Below, piece by piece: positions 32,855 through 44,640 of a stretch of DNA of 64,000 bases. Position 1 is the first letter of the stretch. Each line of letters starts with the position of its first letter. Made by a program: the position numbers and the translations under genes. Source of the stretch: Prorocentrum cordatum. Its lineage: Eukaryota; Sar; Dinophyceae; Prorocentrales; Prorocentraceae. The stretch is taken from contig CAUYUJ010015706.1 in assembly GCA_963575745.1 (NCBI GenBank), positions 108,501 to 172,500 of the forward strand. The letters run 5' to 3'. The notes below the pieces were generated by a model. The model had not been told where the DNA came from, made no database searches, and saw nothing but the letters and a program-made list of their open reading frames with translations.

Positions 32855-34515
32855 TGCGTTGCCTAGCGTTGCTTAGGCGCCCTGCAATAGTGCCACCTGG
32901 GCCCGACGCCGCATACAGACAATTAAGTTACAGCGGCGCCGAGAAACAACTTACAAGATTTCCACCACTCAAGACATGCCCTCTGCCCATCTCTCCAAAA
33001 GAGCCTGCGGAAGGGTTGAAAGGGCCAATCTTCCCCCTGGAACTTGTCGAAATCGCGCCACCAACGCCAGATCCCGACTGGGCGGCGGTGGACTTGGGAG
33101 CCCTGCCATCTGGTCACGGCCGCAATCCACGCTCCATCATGAAATCGCAACACGCGATACGCGACTCGCTCCGTGGAAGACCACACGAGGGCCTGCAGAT
33201 GCCCCCCCCGCCCCCCAGTTCCGAGGGAGGCGTCTACACGTCTGTGGCCAAGGCCCGATGATATATCGCGCGCGAACGTCTGCGACGGCTCACATTGCCG
33301 CCCTCGCGTATTCGGCGGCGGTCTCGCCGCGAGGAGGGCAGATCACGCGTCTAAGCATGGCGCTGTGACACTTGGAGATCCCATGCAGCGCCGATGCTGC
33401 GAGGCGAAAGCTGCCTATACAATACGCGAGGGCGGGCCGTGCACGTCTGTCCAGGGCCCCCCAACACTTCTGGTGCATAACTTTGCGATTGGTCAACAGC
33501 GCGCAGTGGACAGCAAACGCGCGCCACGAACGCTAAATTACGTTACAAACCTCGCGCATGCAACTACGATCGAAAGCAACTCAAGTCCCCGAGACCCATT
33601 AACCCTCGGCCCTCGCTCTACACGGGACGATGGTGCCACGGACGCGAAGCGCGTTGAGGTTGGAAGAATAAACACGGCACCACTCCATGTAATTTACGGA
33701 GACTTTTAGACCACTGCCGCTTCAAATCCTAAGCCAGGCCTCAATCATTTCTGTGGTCATCGAGACCGAACGGGCCAGGATCCGACGTGGCCATCCTCCT
33801 CGCCTGGGGCAGTCAGGCACACGCCCCACCCGTTCTGGCGACAGAGATCCTGAAACTCGAACATGCACTGATCAAGGAAAATGTTGTCAAGCTCAGGCGC
33901 CGCGGGACCCCCTTGGATCAGCAAGTTCTCTCGCCGAATCGGATCCGGGAGGTCGTTCCCAGTCAGACGAACGCGAGCCCGGGATCCGCGGGTCTCCCTA
34001 ATCCAAAAGCCCCTTGCTACACGGGAAACGCCATGGACATCTAGGCGGCGAGCTAGGGCAGCACGATTGACATCATCCTAAAACTTGCGAGTGCCCCCTC
34101 TGACGACAACGAGGGGAGGGCCCCGAGACACCTACGAAACGCCAACTGGTTCTCACTTCGGCAGCTGCTCATGGAGCCTCCCTGGGTCTCCAACGTCATC
34201 ATGCTTAAGGTTTTCTGCGACACTGAGACCGGGGCAATCGGTCGAAACTGACTTCCGAATCAACTGAACCACGCGCCCCCCCCCCCCAGGCCGCGTCGAA
34301 GAGAAGTGGTTTCGCACCCGCGACCGAAGCGCCCCAAATATCTCTTCTAGAATGCCATCATCGAGCCCCTGAAGCATCTCCCCCACAATCACGTCGTTCT
34401 CATCGCACGACTTACGGTTTGTTGTACGCGTTTAATCGTTCGATGCACATTCTGGACATCGGCAGGCTGAGCGGCACCTCCTGCTGCTGCCCCCCCGCCG
34501 ACCACTGGTGGTAAA
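32855..34515. other. Unassigned region, possible degraded minus-strand protein remnant
   Basis: On the minus strand, frames at 34153-34392 (EMLQGLDDGILEEIFGALRS) and about 33760-34060 (LTGNDLPDPIRRENLLIQGG and NIFLDQCMFEFQDLCRQNGW) look more protein-like than chance frames and could belong to one broken gene. No family was recognised. The + frame at 32854-33261 shows no motif. Confidence 0.25.
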
Positions 34516-35884
34516 TCCCACCAGCCCTTTGGGCGTGAGTGGTTTAGCGAGCTCTCTCTGTTCTCAACCCCCCTTCTTCCCCTTCGGGGAGGGGTGCACC
34601 CCTCCCCCTACCCCCTCCCCCTGGGCCTGGAGAGGGCGCCTCGCGGGTCGTCAGGGGAGTCATTTGCGACTCCTGGGAGGGCTAAAAAAAACACCCCTCA
34701 CGAGGATTCTGGCCCCGACGGGGGGAGGCAGAAAAAAAAAAAACCTCTTCTTTGAAGCCAAAATCATTGATTTTACTACGGTTTTGGCCCCATTTTGGCC
34801 TTCTGAGGGGGCAGCGCTAATTAAAGATCCCCTCTTCTTTCAAGCCAAAATCATTGATTGTACGAAGGTTGTGGCCCCATTTTGGCCTTCTGAGGGGACA
34901 GCGCCCATTAAAGCTCCCCTCTTCTTTGATCGATCTCCTCCAAGATGGCCCCAAGAAGCGCCCGGGAGGCACCAAGAGGCCCCAAGATGGCCCCAAGAAG
35001 CCCCCAGGAGGCCCCCAAGAGGCCTCCAAGAGGCCCCCAAGATGCCCCCAAGAGGCCCCCAAGAGGCCCCAAGAGGCTCCCCCGAGGCACCCAAGACGCT
35101 CCTGGAAGCCCCCGGGGCCGCCAAGAGGCCCCCACGACGCCCCAAACGGCCTCCAAGAGGCTCCCAAGAGGGCCGAAGAGGCTCCCCCAAGGCACCGAAG
35201 ACGCTCCTAAAAGCCCCTGGGGCCGCCAAGAGGCCCCCAAGACGGGACGAGGTGCCCGAACGCCTCACGCCACGAGGAGCCCGAACGACTCACGCCAGGA
35301 CGAGGGGCCCGAACGACTCACACCACGAAGAGCCCGAACGACTCACACCAGAAGGAGGGGCCCGAACGACTCACACCAGGACGAGGCGCCCGAACGACTC
35401 ACACCACGAGGAGCCCGAACGACTCACACCACGACGAGGGCCCCGAACGACTCACACCACGAGGAGCCCGAACGAGTCACACCAGGAGGAGGGGCCCGAA
35501 CGACTCACACCAGGACGAGGGGCCCGAACAACTCACACCACGAGAAGCCCGAACGACTCACACCAGGACGAAGAGCCCGAACGACTCACACCACGAAGAG
35601 CCCGAACGACTCACACCAGGAAGAAGGGCCCGAACGACTCACACCAGGACGAGAAACCCCAAACGACTCAAACCACGAGGAGCGTTTTCTCTCCCTCCTC
35701 CTCCGCCTCGTCCTTCTCCCGCTCCCCCCACAAGGAGGATGTACAAGGAGGCGGGAGGAAGGAGTAACAGGGGAGATATGCGGGGCCAAGCGGACACACG
35801 CCTGAAAAACACGACTGTCGGCATGCTTCGCAAGAGTTGCTGTTGCGAGATGGGCTGGTGGGGATACGCGAAGCGTAAAGAATT
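34516..35884. repeat. Composite minisatellite element, copy B
   Basis: Second copy of the element at 2068-4319, sharing both end sequences. It is 0.9 kb shorter because the internal arrays are contracted. The two ~90-bp segments containing AAAATCATTGATT (about 34760 and 34845) are clearer here than in copy A. AGGCCCCCAAG units occupy about 34945-35240 and ACGACTCACACCA units about 35250-35670. GGGCTGGTGGGGA near the right end is again an imperfect inverted copy of the left end. The right boundary abuts LINE remnant F directly. Both copies have the same orientation. Confidence 0.88.
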
Positions 35885-36284
35885 CAATCTGGCAGCTGCC
35901 CGTCGCTTTGCGGGTCTCGAAACAGGTGCGAGTAGAACTTGAAGGCTTCTCCCCTGCGGCTCGCACTGGTCGTAGCCTTCTCTCCGCTCTCGGTGTCTAA
36001 AAAATGCACTGGCTGCCCTGACTCGCACTGATTGACCGCCTCGACCCCCGTCGCATAATATGGTCAGATGTTCGGCCGCACATCTCTCACGCATGGCTCT
36101 CTTCATCTTGCGCACCGCAGGCCCAATCAGATGTCGGATTCTCGGGTCGCCCCGTCGGGCTCTCTGGCGTTCTAACGCCTGAGGCTGCAGCAGCTCATCG
36201 TCGCCCGCTGGAGGCCCCCACCGGCCTCGGCGCGGAACGTGGCCGGCGGCCGCGGCGGCGCTGCAGATCGCGGACGCCAGAGCG

Positions 36285-37090
36285 CTCAGCGAGGAAACTC
36301 CCTCTCGCGAGCAGCTGGCGGTGGCCCTCGGCGGCGCCAGGTGCGCCCCCAGCGCCGCGCTCGCATCCCCCTGCGGGATGGTGGCCCGCCCGCGTGTCCT
36401 GGCAGCGCGGCAGGCGGCGCAGCGCAGCTCGCAGGTGTCACGGAAATCGGCCTCGCCCCACTCGGCCGCGGAATGGGTCGCCTCCAATGGCGAGCAGCGG
36501 AGAGAGCGTCGCTCCCCGCCCTGGCCAGCGCGTCGGCCCGCTCGTTCCCGATGCCCCCGCTGTGGCCCTTGACCCAGCGGATGATCATGTCGAAAAGCTG
36601 CCGGTACTGCGCCCAGCTGCACGGCCAGCACGGCGAGCTCGAAATCCCCCTCGGCTGGAAGACCCCCTGCAGCAAGTTGCGGACGCAGGCGGGGCCTGCG
36701 CTGACCAGCAGGCGCGCGCGCGGTCGCGCGCGAGCGGCGCAGGAAGCCCGCGCTGGCCCAGCAGCCACAGCAGCACCCCCACGATGGCGGACAGCCCCCC
36801 CGCGTTGGAAGACAAGCAGGTGGCGCCCACGAACCTCGGGCCCCGTGGCTCGAAGATAACTTGGTCACACGCTTCCGAAAGCGGCGCGCCCTGGTCGCTG
36901 GGCTCCGCGACGCGGTTGAGAGCGAAGCCCCAGCCAGCAGCCTTGCAGCGGTGCCTCTCAGCTCGTCCTCGACCGCGTCTCGCGGAGCCATATGCGAAGA
37001 TGCCCAAGGCGTTCATCATGTCCCCATCGGTGCACATCTGCGGCACAGGCGGCGTGCTGGTGATCTCCAGGGCTGTGCAGATCTTGGAGT
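36285..37090 (-). pseudogene. LINE remnant F, RNase H domain with substituted catalytic residues
   Basis: Minus-strand RNase H in the normal order. IFAYGSARRGRGR then AAGWGFAL corresponds to the first strand, with AYGS where TDGS is expected. LSSNAGGLSAIVGVLLWL corresponds to the NTAELSAI..ALLWL helix, with Gly in place of Glu. After a frame change IIRWVKGHSGGIGNERADAL keeps the final Asp. Two of four catalytic positions therefore appear lost. The domain follows the endonuclease directly, with no reverse transcriptase between them or after it; the element is cut off at 35885 by repeat copy B. Confidence 0.7.
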
Positions 37091-37850
37091 TGAAGAGCTC
37101 GCGGTCGTCGATATGCCAGGCCACTGGCTTGCGTGGCGAGCGCGCGATCTCCTCGGACGGCCCCAGCTCGAGCGGCCTCTCAATCCTGGCGACGGCCTGA
37201 CCCGCATGGCAGCGCAGCAGCAAGGGCACGCGGTCGCTCTCGGCGGCGTCGGACAAGCGCGCCTGGCAGTGCTCTCGTGGTAGCCAGTCTCTGTGGATCA
37301 GCACGAAGTCGATCTGGCGCGGCTGCTTGCGATTATCAAAGAAGCAGCTTAATCGTCCCCATTGGCCCTTCGCGAAGGTGTTCGCTGCGATTGGATCGAA
37401 CTCCGTCCTCAGGTCAGGAGGCATCGCTCCCCTCCAAGTCATTTCCGAAGTTGAACATGGGGCCGACTGCGTCTCCGTCGGCGGGCCCCACGCCACCCCA
37501 GGCGTCCATACTGACAACGGCATGGCACTGTGGGGGCATCGTACTCAAGCATGATCGTAACTGCTGCATGGTCTCTGCGTACTCACACCTGACGACGCGT
37601 GAAAAAACTTGGCGGTAGTCCGCACTCGGCCCCAGAGCGGCAACTGTAAGTCTACGGCCGCGGTGCGCTCGTGGAACTGAGGCGAGCCGATGACGGGGGG
37701 CATCAACGCGTCGGGCACCGTTATCGCACACCGTTGCCAGGCCCCAACGGAGGCGACACATGACAAACATAGCCGTCGAACTCCTGCTCAGCACCACCAG
37801 CCACGCACCATTCTTGGAAAAAGGGTAGGTTACGGATCCGATTCCGACGC
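37091..37850 (-). pseudogene. LINE remnant F, APE-type endonuclease, frameshifted
   Basis: The downstream half (start of frame 36585-37523) reads FDPIAANTFAKGQWGRLSCF and PRQIDFVLIHRDW followed by ESDRVPLLLRCH, matching the end of APE-like LINE nucleases, with SDR in place of SDH. The upstream half lies in another frame ending at 37414 (CHAVVSMDAWGGVG near the expected GDFN position). At least one frameshift and degraded motifs make it inactive. Confidence 0.6.
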
Positions 37851-37900
37851 AAGCGCATCGAGCGCGCGGCTCCGCTGCCTCGCAGGGGCACCCCTCGAAT

Positions 37901-39114
37901 TTAACCCCTGAACTGCGAGGCCCCTGCTGTCCTTCGCGCACCGGCGGCCACGAAATCGAAATCACGAAGGCGGGGCGGGTCACTGATCTCACCCAGCCGC
38001 CCGCCCAGCCCCACGTCCTCCAGCTCCTGGTCCAAAACAGCCCCAGCGAGCGGATCGGCGCCGAGCTCGAGCTGATCCGACGCGCGCGCCCTGCTGAGGA
38101 TGCGCATCGGCCGCTCCGTCCTGTTCTTGCGGTAGAACACCTGCCCCCGATGACAATCGGCATCGAAAGTGCGCGGCTTCGTCTCCTCCGCGCAGAGGCC
38201 CTTCTGGGCGCCGCACTCCCGTAGAATGCAAACTGCAAAGCTGGCCCGCCTCGCGAGCTCCACCTCGCGCGGCTCCTGATTCGCCTTGTGCCAGAGCTGA
38301 TCGTTGCAAGCGCCAGGGCGCCGGATGCGGCGGCCTTTCCGCCTCTGCATGAATTCCCACATCTTCTGACTGTTGGCGAACACAACCTTCGCCTAGTCAC
38401 ACAACCTGCCCACACCGCAGATCTCTGTGATGCCCTGCTGGTCTAACGGGCTGGGCCTCGTGAGCTCCGTGTCGACCTCCTCCTTGTCCGATGTCCCTGG
38501 GAAGCCCGCCACGAGGACACTATGATCGGTGTTCTTTCCTCCGCGCATCACACGAGCGCTCCCTGGCGGGGCGAGTGGCGGCGCAGCTCCCTGGCACTGG
38601 TGAAGGTACTGAGCCCACGGATCAGCCTGACATGGAGCGCCGATCCCCGCCCGAGATGCCACTGCGTTCGCCGCAGAGGAACGCCCGGTCTCCACGGCGA
38701 CCAGGCGGGCCTCCTGAGCGGACAAGCGCGCCTGAACCGCCGCAATGTCCTTCGCGCTGGACCCCGCGGCGCGTCGCAGCGAGCCGACACTGTGCTCCAT
38801 GGACTCAAGTCTCACGCCCATGGTCTCCTTCAACGAGCCGATGATGTACTTCGCGAGGTTGAGCTGACCCTGGTCCAGATCGGTCGGAGGCTCCCGCGGG
38901 GCGCCGCGCCCGTGGCCCACGGCAACGGCGGCGCCGATACGTGCGGCGACGGCACCCCCATGCAATCGTCCGTCGTGGCGCCCTCCAGAGCCTGGCCGTC
39001 GAGCTCCATTTTGGAGTCCAGCCTGCTGCGCTGGTTGCGCTGCCAGTCCTCACCGTAGGCCAGGCCCGCCGAAGCAACCGCGGCTGCGCGCACTGCAGCT
39101 GCCTCACCCGCCAT
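37901..39114 (-). pseudogene. LINE remnant F, ORF1, interrupted
   Basis: Minus-strand ORF1-type protein with an Ala-rich N-terminus, a predicted coiled coil (LNLAKYIIGSLKETMGVRLE to AAVQARLSAQEARLVAVETG) and an RRM-like part (SVLVAGFPGTSDKEEV). One in-frame stop at 38393-38395 separates this from FANSQKMWEFMQRRKGRRIR and following residues in the same frame to 37901. A further frame change near 38890 joins the Ala-rich start. The endonuclease remnant follows on the same strand, as expected for ORF1 then ORF2. Confidence 0.6.
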
Positions 39115-39357
39115 GTCTGCGTCGTGAGGCCCGCCGAAGCAGCCGCGGCCGCGCGCACTCCAGCAGCCTCCGCCGCTATGTCTGCGTCGCGAACCGCCAC
39201 GTCTGCGTCGTGACCGAAAAACAAGGAAGAGGTGTCCCTGAGGTCTCTGGAGGGGGTCTCGGATGCCAAAAACGAAAACTGAGTCTCAAGGCAAGTTGGA
39301 CAGCCCGACAAGGACGAACGATCCTCCAGTGCTCTCTGGGTGCCGTCTTGAGACAAA
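39115..39357. other. Ala-codon-rich repeats upstream of LINE remnant F
   Basis: Two or three imperfect copies of a CGCCGAAGCAGCCGCGG-type unit occur at about 39065-39215. They may be an expanded N-terminal part of the ORF1 remnant or a local minisatellite. Confidence 0.4.
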
Positions 39358-39652
<295 letters not shown>

Positions 39653-41410
39653 CGCGCCTTAGGAGACGGGTTTCCTGTATATATTGCCGTTCTCAGTCCT
39701 TGGTCAAGGATTTCGCGTCGCATGGCTGTTCACGCCCATCTACTCCATTACATGCCATGCCGCATGCCGTGTGATGTCCCAGCCTCAGGGGAAAGAGGCC
39801 CGAGGGGCCCCAAGAAGGATTGAGGAGGACTGACGATCGAGAAAGATCGAGAAGGATCGAGAAGAATCGAGAAGGATACAGGAGCATCGAGAAGGATCGA
39901 GGAGGATCGAGGATCGAGAAGGATCGAGGACAGAGGAGGCCCTGGAGGCCTCAGGGTAGAGCAGCAGCACGCCAGCGCCACCCAGCCAGCGCGGGCAGGG
40001 GCTTCAACGACCTCCGACGTCGTGCCCTGCACTTTTGTCTCCGGCGCTTTGTCTCCCTGGGCTCGGCAGGCGCGGGGGGCGGCCTTCGGGGCCCGCCAAG
40101 GGGCCGCTTGTCGGGCCCCTGGGCCAACCGGGGTCTGATCGTGGATTCGCGTAGTAGTTCTGCGCGACGGCACCGTCGTTACGACGGGCTTCCAGGGTTT
40201 TACATCATCGAGCTGTTTCTTACCGAGCTGCTGCCAGGAAAAACTGTCTGGATAGAGTGTGGATGCACAGCACCGCCCCTCGGGGAGCGCCCCTGGCGGG
40301 ACGCGCCGCGTGCCGCCGTCCGCCGCCGCCGCCCGCCGTCGCCGCCCACCGTCGCTGTCGCCGCCGCCGTCGCCCGCCGTCGCCGCCGCCGTCCGCCAGC
40401 GATCGGACCAGGAGCTCTGGAGCTGTGCATTTACAAAACTCACATGGTCGGGCGTTCCGGTCCGGGGAGTGGCCCCAAGAGCCAGCGGAGGCAGGAAACG
40501 GATGAGGGTGGGGAACGCATGAGGGGGAGGGGAGGGGGGTGGGAACAACGGGTGAAGAAGTGGGGGAGGCGAAGGGGGAGAGGATCGGGCAAGAGATGAC
40601 AGGAAAGCGAGGGAGGGGGCGAGGCGGAGAAGGAGACACTGACGGAGGCGGAACACAAGATGGGGGTGAACGGGGAGGAAGACGATGAAAGCCAAGTAGG
40701 ACACGACCACGGGCGCGCTTTCCTCGTCTTGTCGCACGGGTGCAGAAGCGGACCACGGCAACAACAAGTGATACCAGTGGTGTTGCTCAAACCGCACTCG
40801 CGCCGTGGTCGCAGCGCACCATGCATTGCAGAATGCATGTCCACCGTCTGCCAGGGCTCTTGCAGGCTTTCTGGGCCGATCCAATCCTACCCGCGGCCAC
40901 CCTCAGAAAATCGCCCCCCAGATGTTGCTTCCCGACGCCCGCTTCGTCGCTCACGCGGCTCGGGCACAGCCCGACATCACCCCGAAACAGTTGCAAAATA
41001 TGTCCACGAAGACAGACGGAAAACGGCCCGCGAGCCGCCCGCACGCTCCAAGCCGGAGGCCAAAGTCAACGAAAACCATAAGAACATCAGTGTGGTGTTG
41101 CTTGCTATGGTTTGCAGCTTCGGTTCGTCCCGGAAAACAACGAGTTCCGTGCAACCTCCCGGACGGCCCTAGAGCGTCCAAAGACGACCCAAAGCCTGCC
41201 CGAGAATCTTCCCAAGACGGCCCAGGCGGGCCAACACGGACCTGGCCATGCGCCGCAAAGACTTCTAAACCGACTTGTTGATGGGGAGAGCTATGTGGAA
41301 CCATCGTACACAAGACAGCCCCGAGACACCCAGCGAGCACCATGCAGGCCCCCAACAGGTCGCCGAGAGATCCTCCAGGGAAGACGGTTCCACCACATGC
41401 AACAAAAAAT
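39653..41410. other. Unassigned region with short purine-rich repeats
   Basis: 39832-39940 contains about ten units built on GAGAAGGATC or GAGGAGGATC. 40300-40400 has a CGCCGTCGCCGCC-type tract. No domain was recognised in the overlapping frames of either strand, including the 378-codon minus frame at 39748-40884, whose product is low-complexity. Confidence 0.4.
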
Positions 41411-41985
41411 GAGCAAGTGCTCAGATATTGGCGGATAGACAGGTTTGAAATCGCACTACGAGTGAGACGGCTATAATGGCACCAACAGTGGGCAAAGCAC
41501 CCACACGAGCATCTGGGACAGCGCAGAGTGACAGGGGAAAGGGGTATTGACCGACTCGAAGAAAAGCCAGCGCGGACGAGACCATGGACTTATATGCCGA
41601 CAGGGAGACTGACGTCTCCTGCCTCACCCCAGGGCATGCGGGCCGACTGCATGGACGGAGGCTGACCCAACCATAAAGGGAAGAGAAAACAAGTCTTGGA
41701 GAAGAGACGGAGTGAAGCCGTATTGGAGCGACTATATATGGACGAAGGATGACGGGGAGGAAGCATGCTGCGGGAAGCGGTTTGTGTCGGCGATGGCCCC
41801 AGCGGCCCACAGGAGGGAGGTACACAACATACGGCCACTGGTGGCCTCTATTGTAATTACAAACCAGTGGCCGTGGTACCTCTCTAATTTCTCTGACCGG
41901 ACAACAGCCGTCGACCATGCAATAATGGCGGCGGAGAGCATGGAAAGACCTCTAAAGGATCAAGTAATTCCTCCTCAACTGGGAA

Positions 41986-43128
41986 GTGCCAGAAAAGAAG
42001 TTGCACTGCGACGTCCGTCAACATTCGGCTCAAGAACTCTCAGAATTTCAACTGCACGTGAGATCCCATCACAAAAGACCCGAGACTGTAGCGCGTCCTA
42101 ATAGTGAAGGGGCTCATTCTATGCCAAATGGGACCGTCGTGGAGACTCCAACCGCAAAAAGGAAAAGGCGACAGAGACGATGGAGGCGCCAGCGAGAAGC
42201 ACGCCACGGGAGGCCGAGGAAGACGCCACCTGGAGGAGGAGATGGCGGCAGCACAGAGAACATGGAGGACGCGGTCAAGAGCATGCAGAAGCTAAACGCT
42301 GAACAACACGCCGCAGATACGAGAGCTGATTCACGCCACCCAGGAGTTTTACCTGATGGACCCGAAGAAAGAAGTGTTCCAAGAAGCCATGGGGGCGGCG
42401 AAGGACTACGGAGCTACGTGGCAATGGTGGTAATGGAGCAGGTGAACAAGGTAGTGAAAGTCACAAAAACAACAGAAGTGGACAAGCCCGCGCTGAAAAA
42501 GCCGATTTGACTCATGGAAATCATCAACACGGACTTGGGCCTGACCAACGTGAGCGAGCTGCTCTGCACGTTCAGCATGGCGGATAGTTACAAGGGAAAC
42601 GACGGGAAACGGGACTACAGAGACAAAATCAGCTACGCAGCGAGCATCGTCCAAGACATCACAGCAGTGCTGCCACAGACAAAGGCCGCGCAGTCGATCG
42701 AGGAAAAAGCATACCAGATGGAGGGCAAGGACATCAAGATGATCATTGGACCCATTGTGACTCTGGAGGGGGGACATGAAGAGCACGAGGGGATCGCCAT
42801 AGAAGGGCCTCGAGAGGACGGTCGAGCGCCACCCGAGGGTCAACCGCAGACGGTAGAGCCTAAAACAAACGGCACACAGGATCAGAGAAGTGCAGCCAGC
42901 GCAACAGCAGGAACACAACACATCCAAGGGCCAGGCCAAGCGGGGACCCCTCGCACCCAGTCAGCTGGCAGTGCTGCCACTCCAGCTCGCATCAGTTACC
43001 CGCCAGAAAACAAAAAAGAAATGGTAACCAACGACGAAAATATGGACCCACTCCGATTCGAGACCCTAAAAACACTAACAGCAAAGGGAGGGCGAATGCA
43101 GGAACTCTACAGCCTGGCAGTGAGATAA
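41986..43128 (+). pseudogene. Unrecognised dinoflagellate-type ORF interrupted by a TGA and a probable frameshift
   Basis: Frames 41986-42510 and 42514-43128 are in the same register, separated only by a TGA, so they were probably one gene. The first part has a basic segment (KRKRRQRRWRRQREARHGR). Between about 42300 and 42420 the neighbouring frame reads LNNTPQIRELIHATQEFYLM and DPKKEVFQEAMGAAKDYGAT, which looks more protein-like, suggesting compensating frameshifts. The second part reads SYAASIVQDITAVLPQTKAA and ends with a Thr/Gln-rich tail. It may be the ORF1 of a retroelement, but no family is assigned. Confidence 0.35.
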
Positions 43129-43209
43129 CGATCAAGGAGGAAGACACGAAAGGATCCTAACTATCGGCCACGCACGGTATAGGACGGGGGGAAACAACAA
43201 CAACGCTAA

Positions 43210-43880
43210 TAATAAGTTTACCACAGTCCGCTCTTACTGGCACGCGTGTCTTGCATTCTGTGTACCCCAACCGTCGATACCCGCCCACTTCGTCTTGGAT
43301 TGCACTCCGTTCCGGGGAAAATATATTGCATGTCGGCCACTGACTGAAGTGCGAGGAACTCTCGAATGAGAGCGACATTCCTGAGTTCGGACGCCTCTCT
43401 GGCCAGGGGCCGCAATACAGATGGAGAAATATCGAACAGGAAACCTTGTCGGCGTGTCTGGGCCTCCACCAACTTGCCTGAATTACGAGAGCACCTCGAG
43501 CAAGACGCAAAGGCCTTTGCGAATACATCTTGAGGAACTATCGAACGAGAGCCCTTGCCGTCGTAGTTGGGCCTCGACCACTTTGACCGATCACGAGAAT
43601 GCCTCGAGCGAGAACGCCATTCCTGAGCTCGGGGGCCTTCCTGGCCAGGGGCTCTCGGTGTAAATCGTGAAAAAGTATCGAGCAGAAGCCCTTGTCGTCG
43701 TGGCTGGGCCGCCGCCAACTTGACTGAATTGCGAGGAAGTCTCGAGCGAGAGCGCCGCTCCTGAGTTCGGGGGCCTTCCTGGCCAGGGTGTCTCGGGGTA
43801 AATTGTGAGGAAGTATCGAGCGGGCGCCTTTGTCGTTTGTAGCCGGGCCTACAAGGCCCCACATCTACACTCTCAGCCAA
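43210..43880. repeat. Tandem repeat with 120-170 bp units
   Basis: Four imperfect units contain TCCTGAGTTCGGGGGCCTTC or a variant, then CTGGCCAGGG and a short AT-rich end, each with a CGAGCGAGAGCGC start (near 43350, 43480, 43600, 43730). Related units occur at 45705-46160 in the same orientation, so it is a dispersed minisatellite. Confidence 0.7.
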
Positions 43881-43984
43881 CGCTCGCGCGGGAGCCTCGT
43901 TTTCAGAAAAAAATATCCGGCGTCGAAGCGTAAGCGCGCAAAACCGCTTCCAGAGATCAACACAAAAAATCCTAGAAACTAAAA

Positions 43985-44002
43985 CTCATCAACAACAACA
44001 GC

Positions 44003-44035
<33 letters not shown>

Positions 44036-44280
44036 AACAACAACGACAACAACGACAACAACGACAACAACAACAAAAAAATACCACCACAACAATAACA
44101 ACAGCAACAGCAACAGCAACAACAACAGCAACAACAACAGCAGCAGCAGAAGGAGCAACAGCAACAACAACAAAAACAACAACAATCACAACAACAACGA
44201 CAACAACAACAAAACCAGGAACAACAACAGCAACAGCAACAGCAACAACAACCTCAGCAACAACAGCAATAACAATGGAG

Positions 44281-44311
<31 letters not shown>

Positions 44312-44316
44312 GCAAT
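43985..44316. repeat. (CAA)n-rich microsatellite
   Basis: About 330 bp of CAACAACAACAG-type repeats with occasional CGA and AAA interruptions. Frames through it read poly-Gln/Asn/Thr on one strand and poly-Leu/Val on the other. Confidence 0.92.
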
Positions 44317-44559
44317 CATGTTAAGACTGCTCATTATGATACGCTTGAATGTCCATTAACGCGTACGTCCCAAACCCTCGATACCCGCCCTCTTCGTTTT
44401 CGATCGTACCCCTTTTAGGGTGGTATACCTTTCTTCCCTGCAAGCCAGGACACGGCAAGCGGCGGGCCAGCCGCGGACCGTCGGCCTGGCCAGCGGCAGC
44501 GCAAACGGGCGGCATCCCGACCCCAAGAAGGACGGACAGGGGACCAACTACGACGACGA

Positions 44560-44583
44560 CGGCAACGACGACGACTACGACGA

Positions 44584-44631
<48 letters not shown>

Positions 44632-44640
44632 GCGAGCGAC
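44560..44640. repeat. (GAC)n trinucleotide tract
   Basis: GACGACGACGAC run preceding the larger minisatellite. Poly-Asp in one frame. Confidence 0.85.

Noticed and set aside
42024-42040. GGCTCAAG at 42031 as a further relict spliced leader.
   Set aside because: Only 8 contiguous bases match, it lies inside a reading frame and upstream bases do not fit the leader.
43979-44315. Poly-Leu/Val hydrophobic frames on the minus strand that could look like membrane proteins.
   Set aside because: Reading of the (CAA)n microsatellite; no flanking coding sequence.
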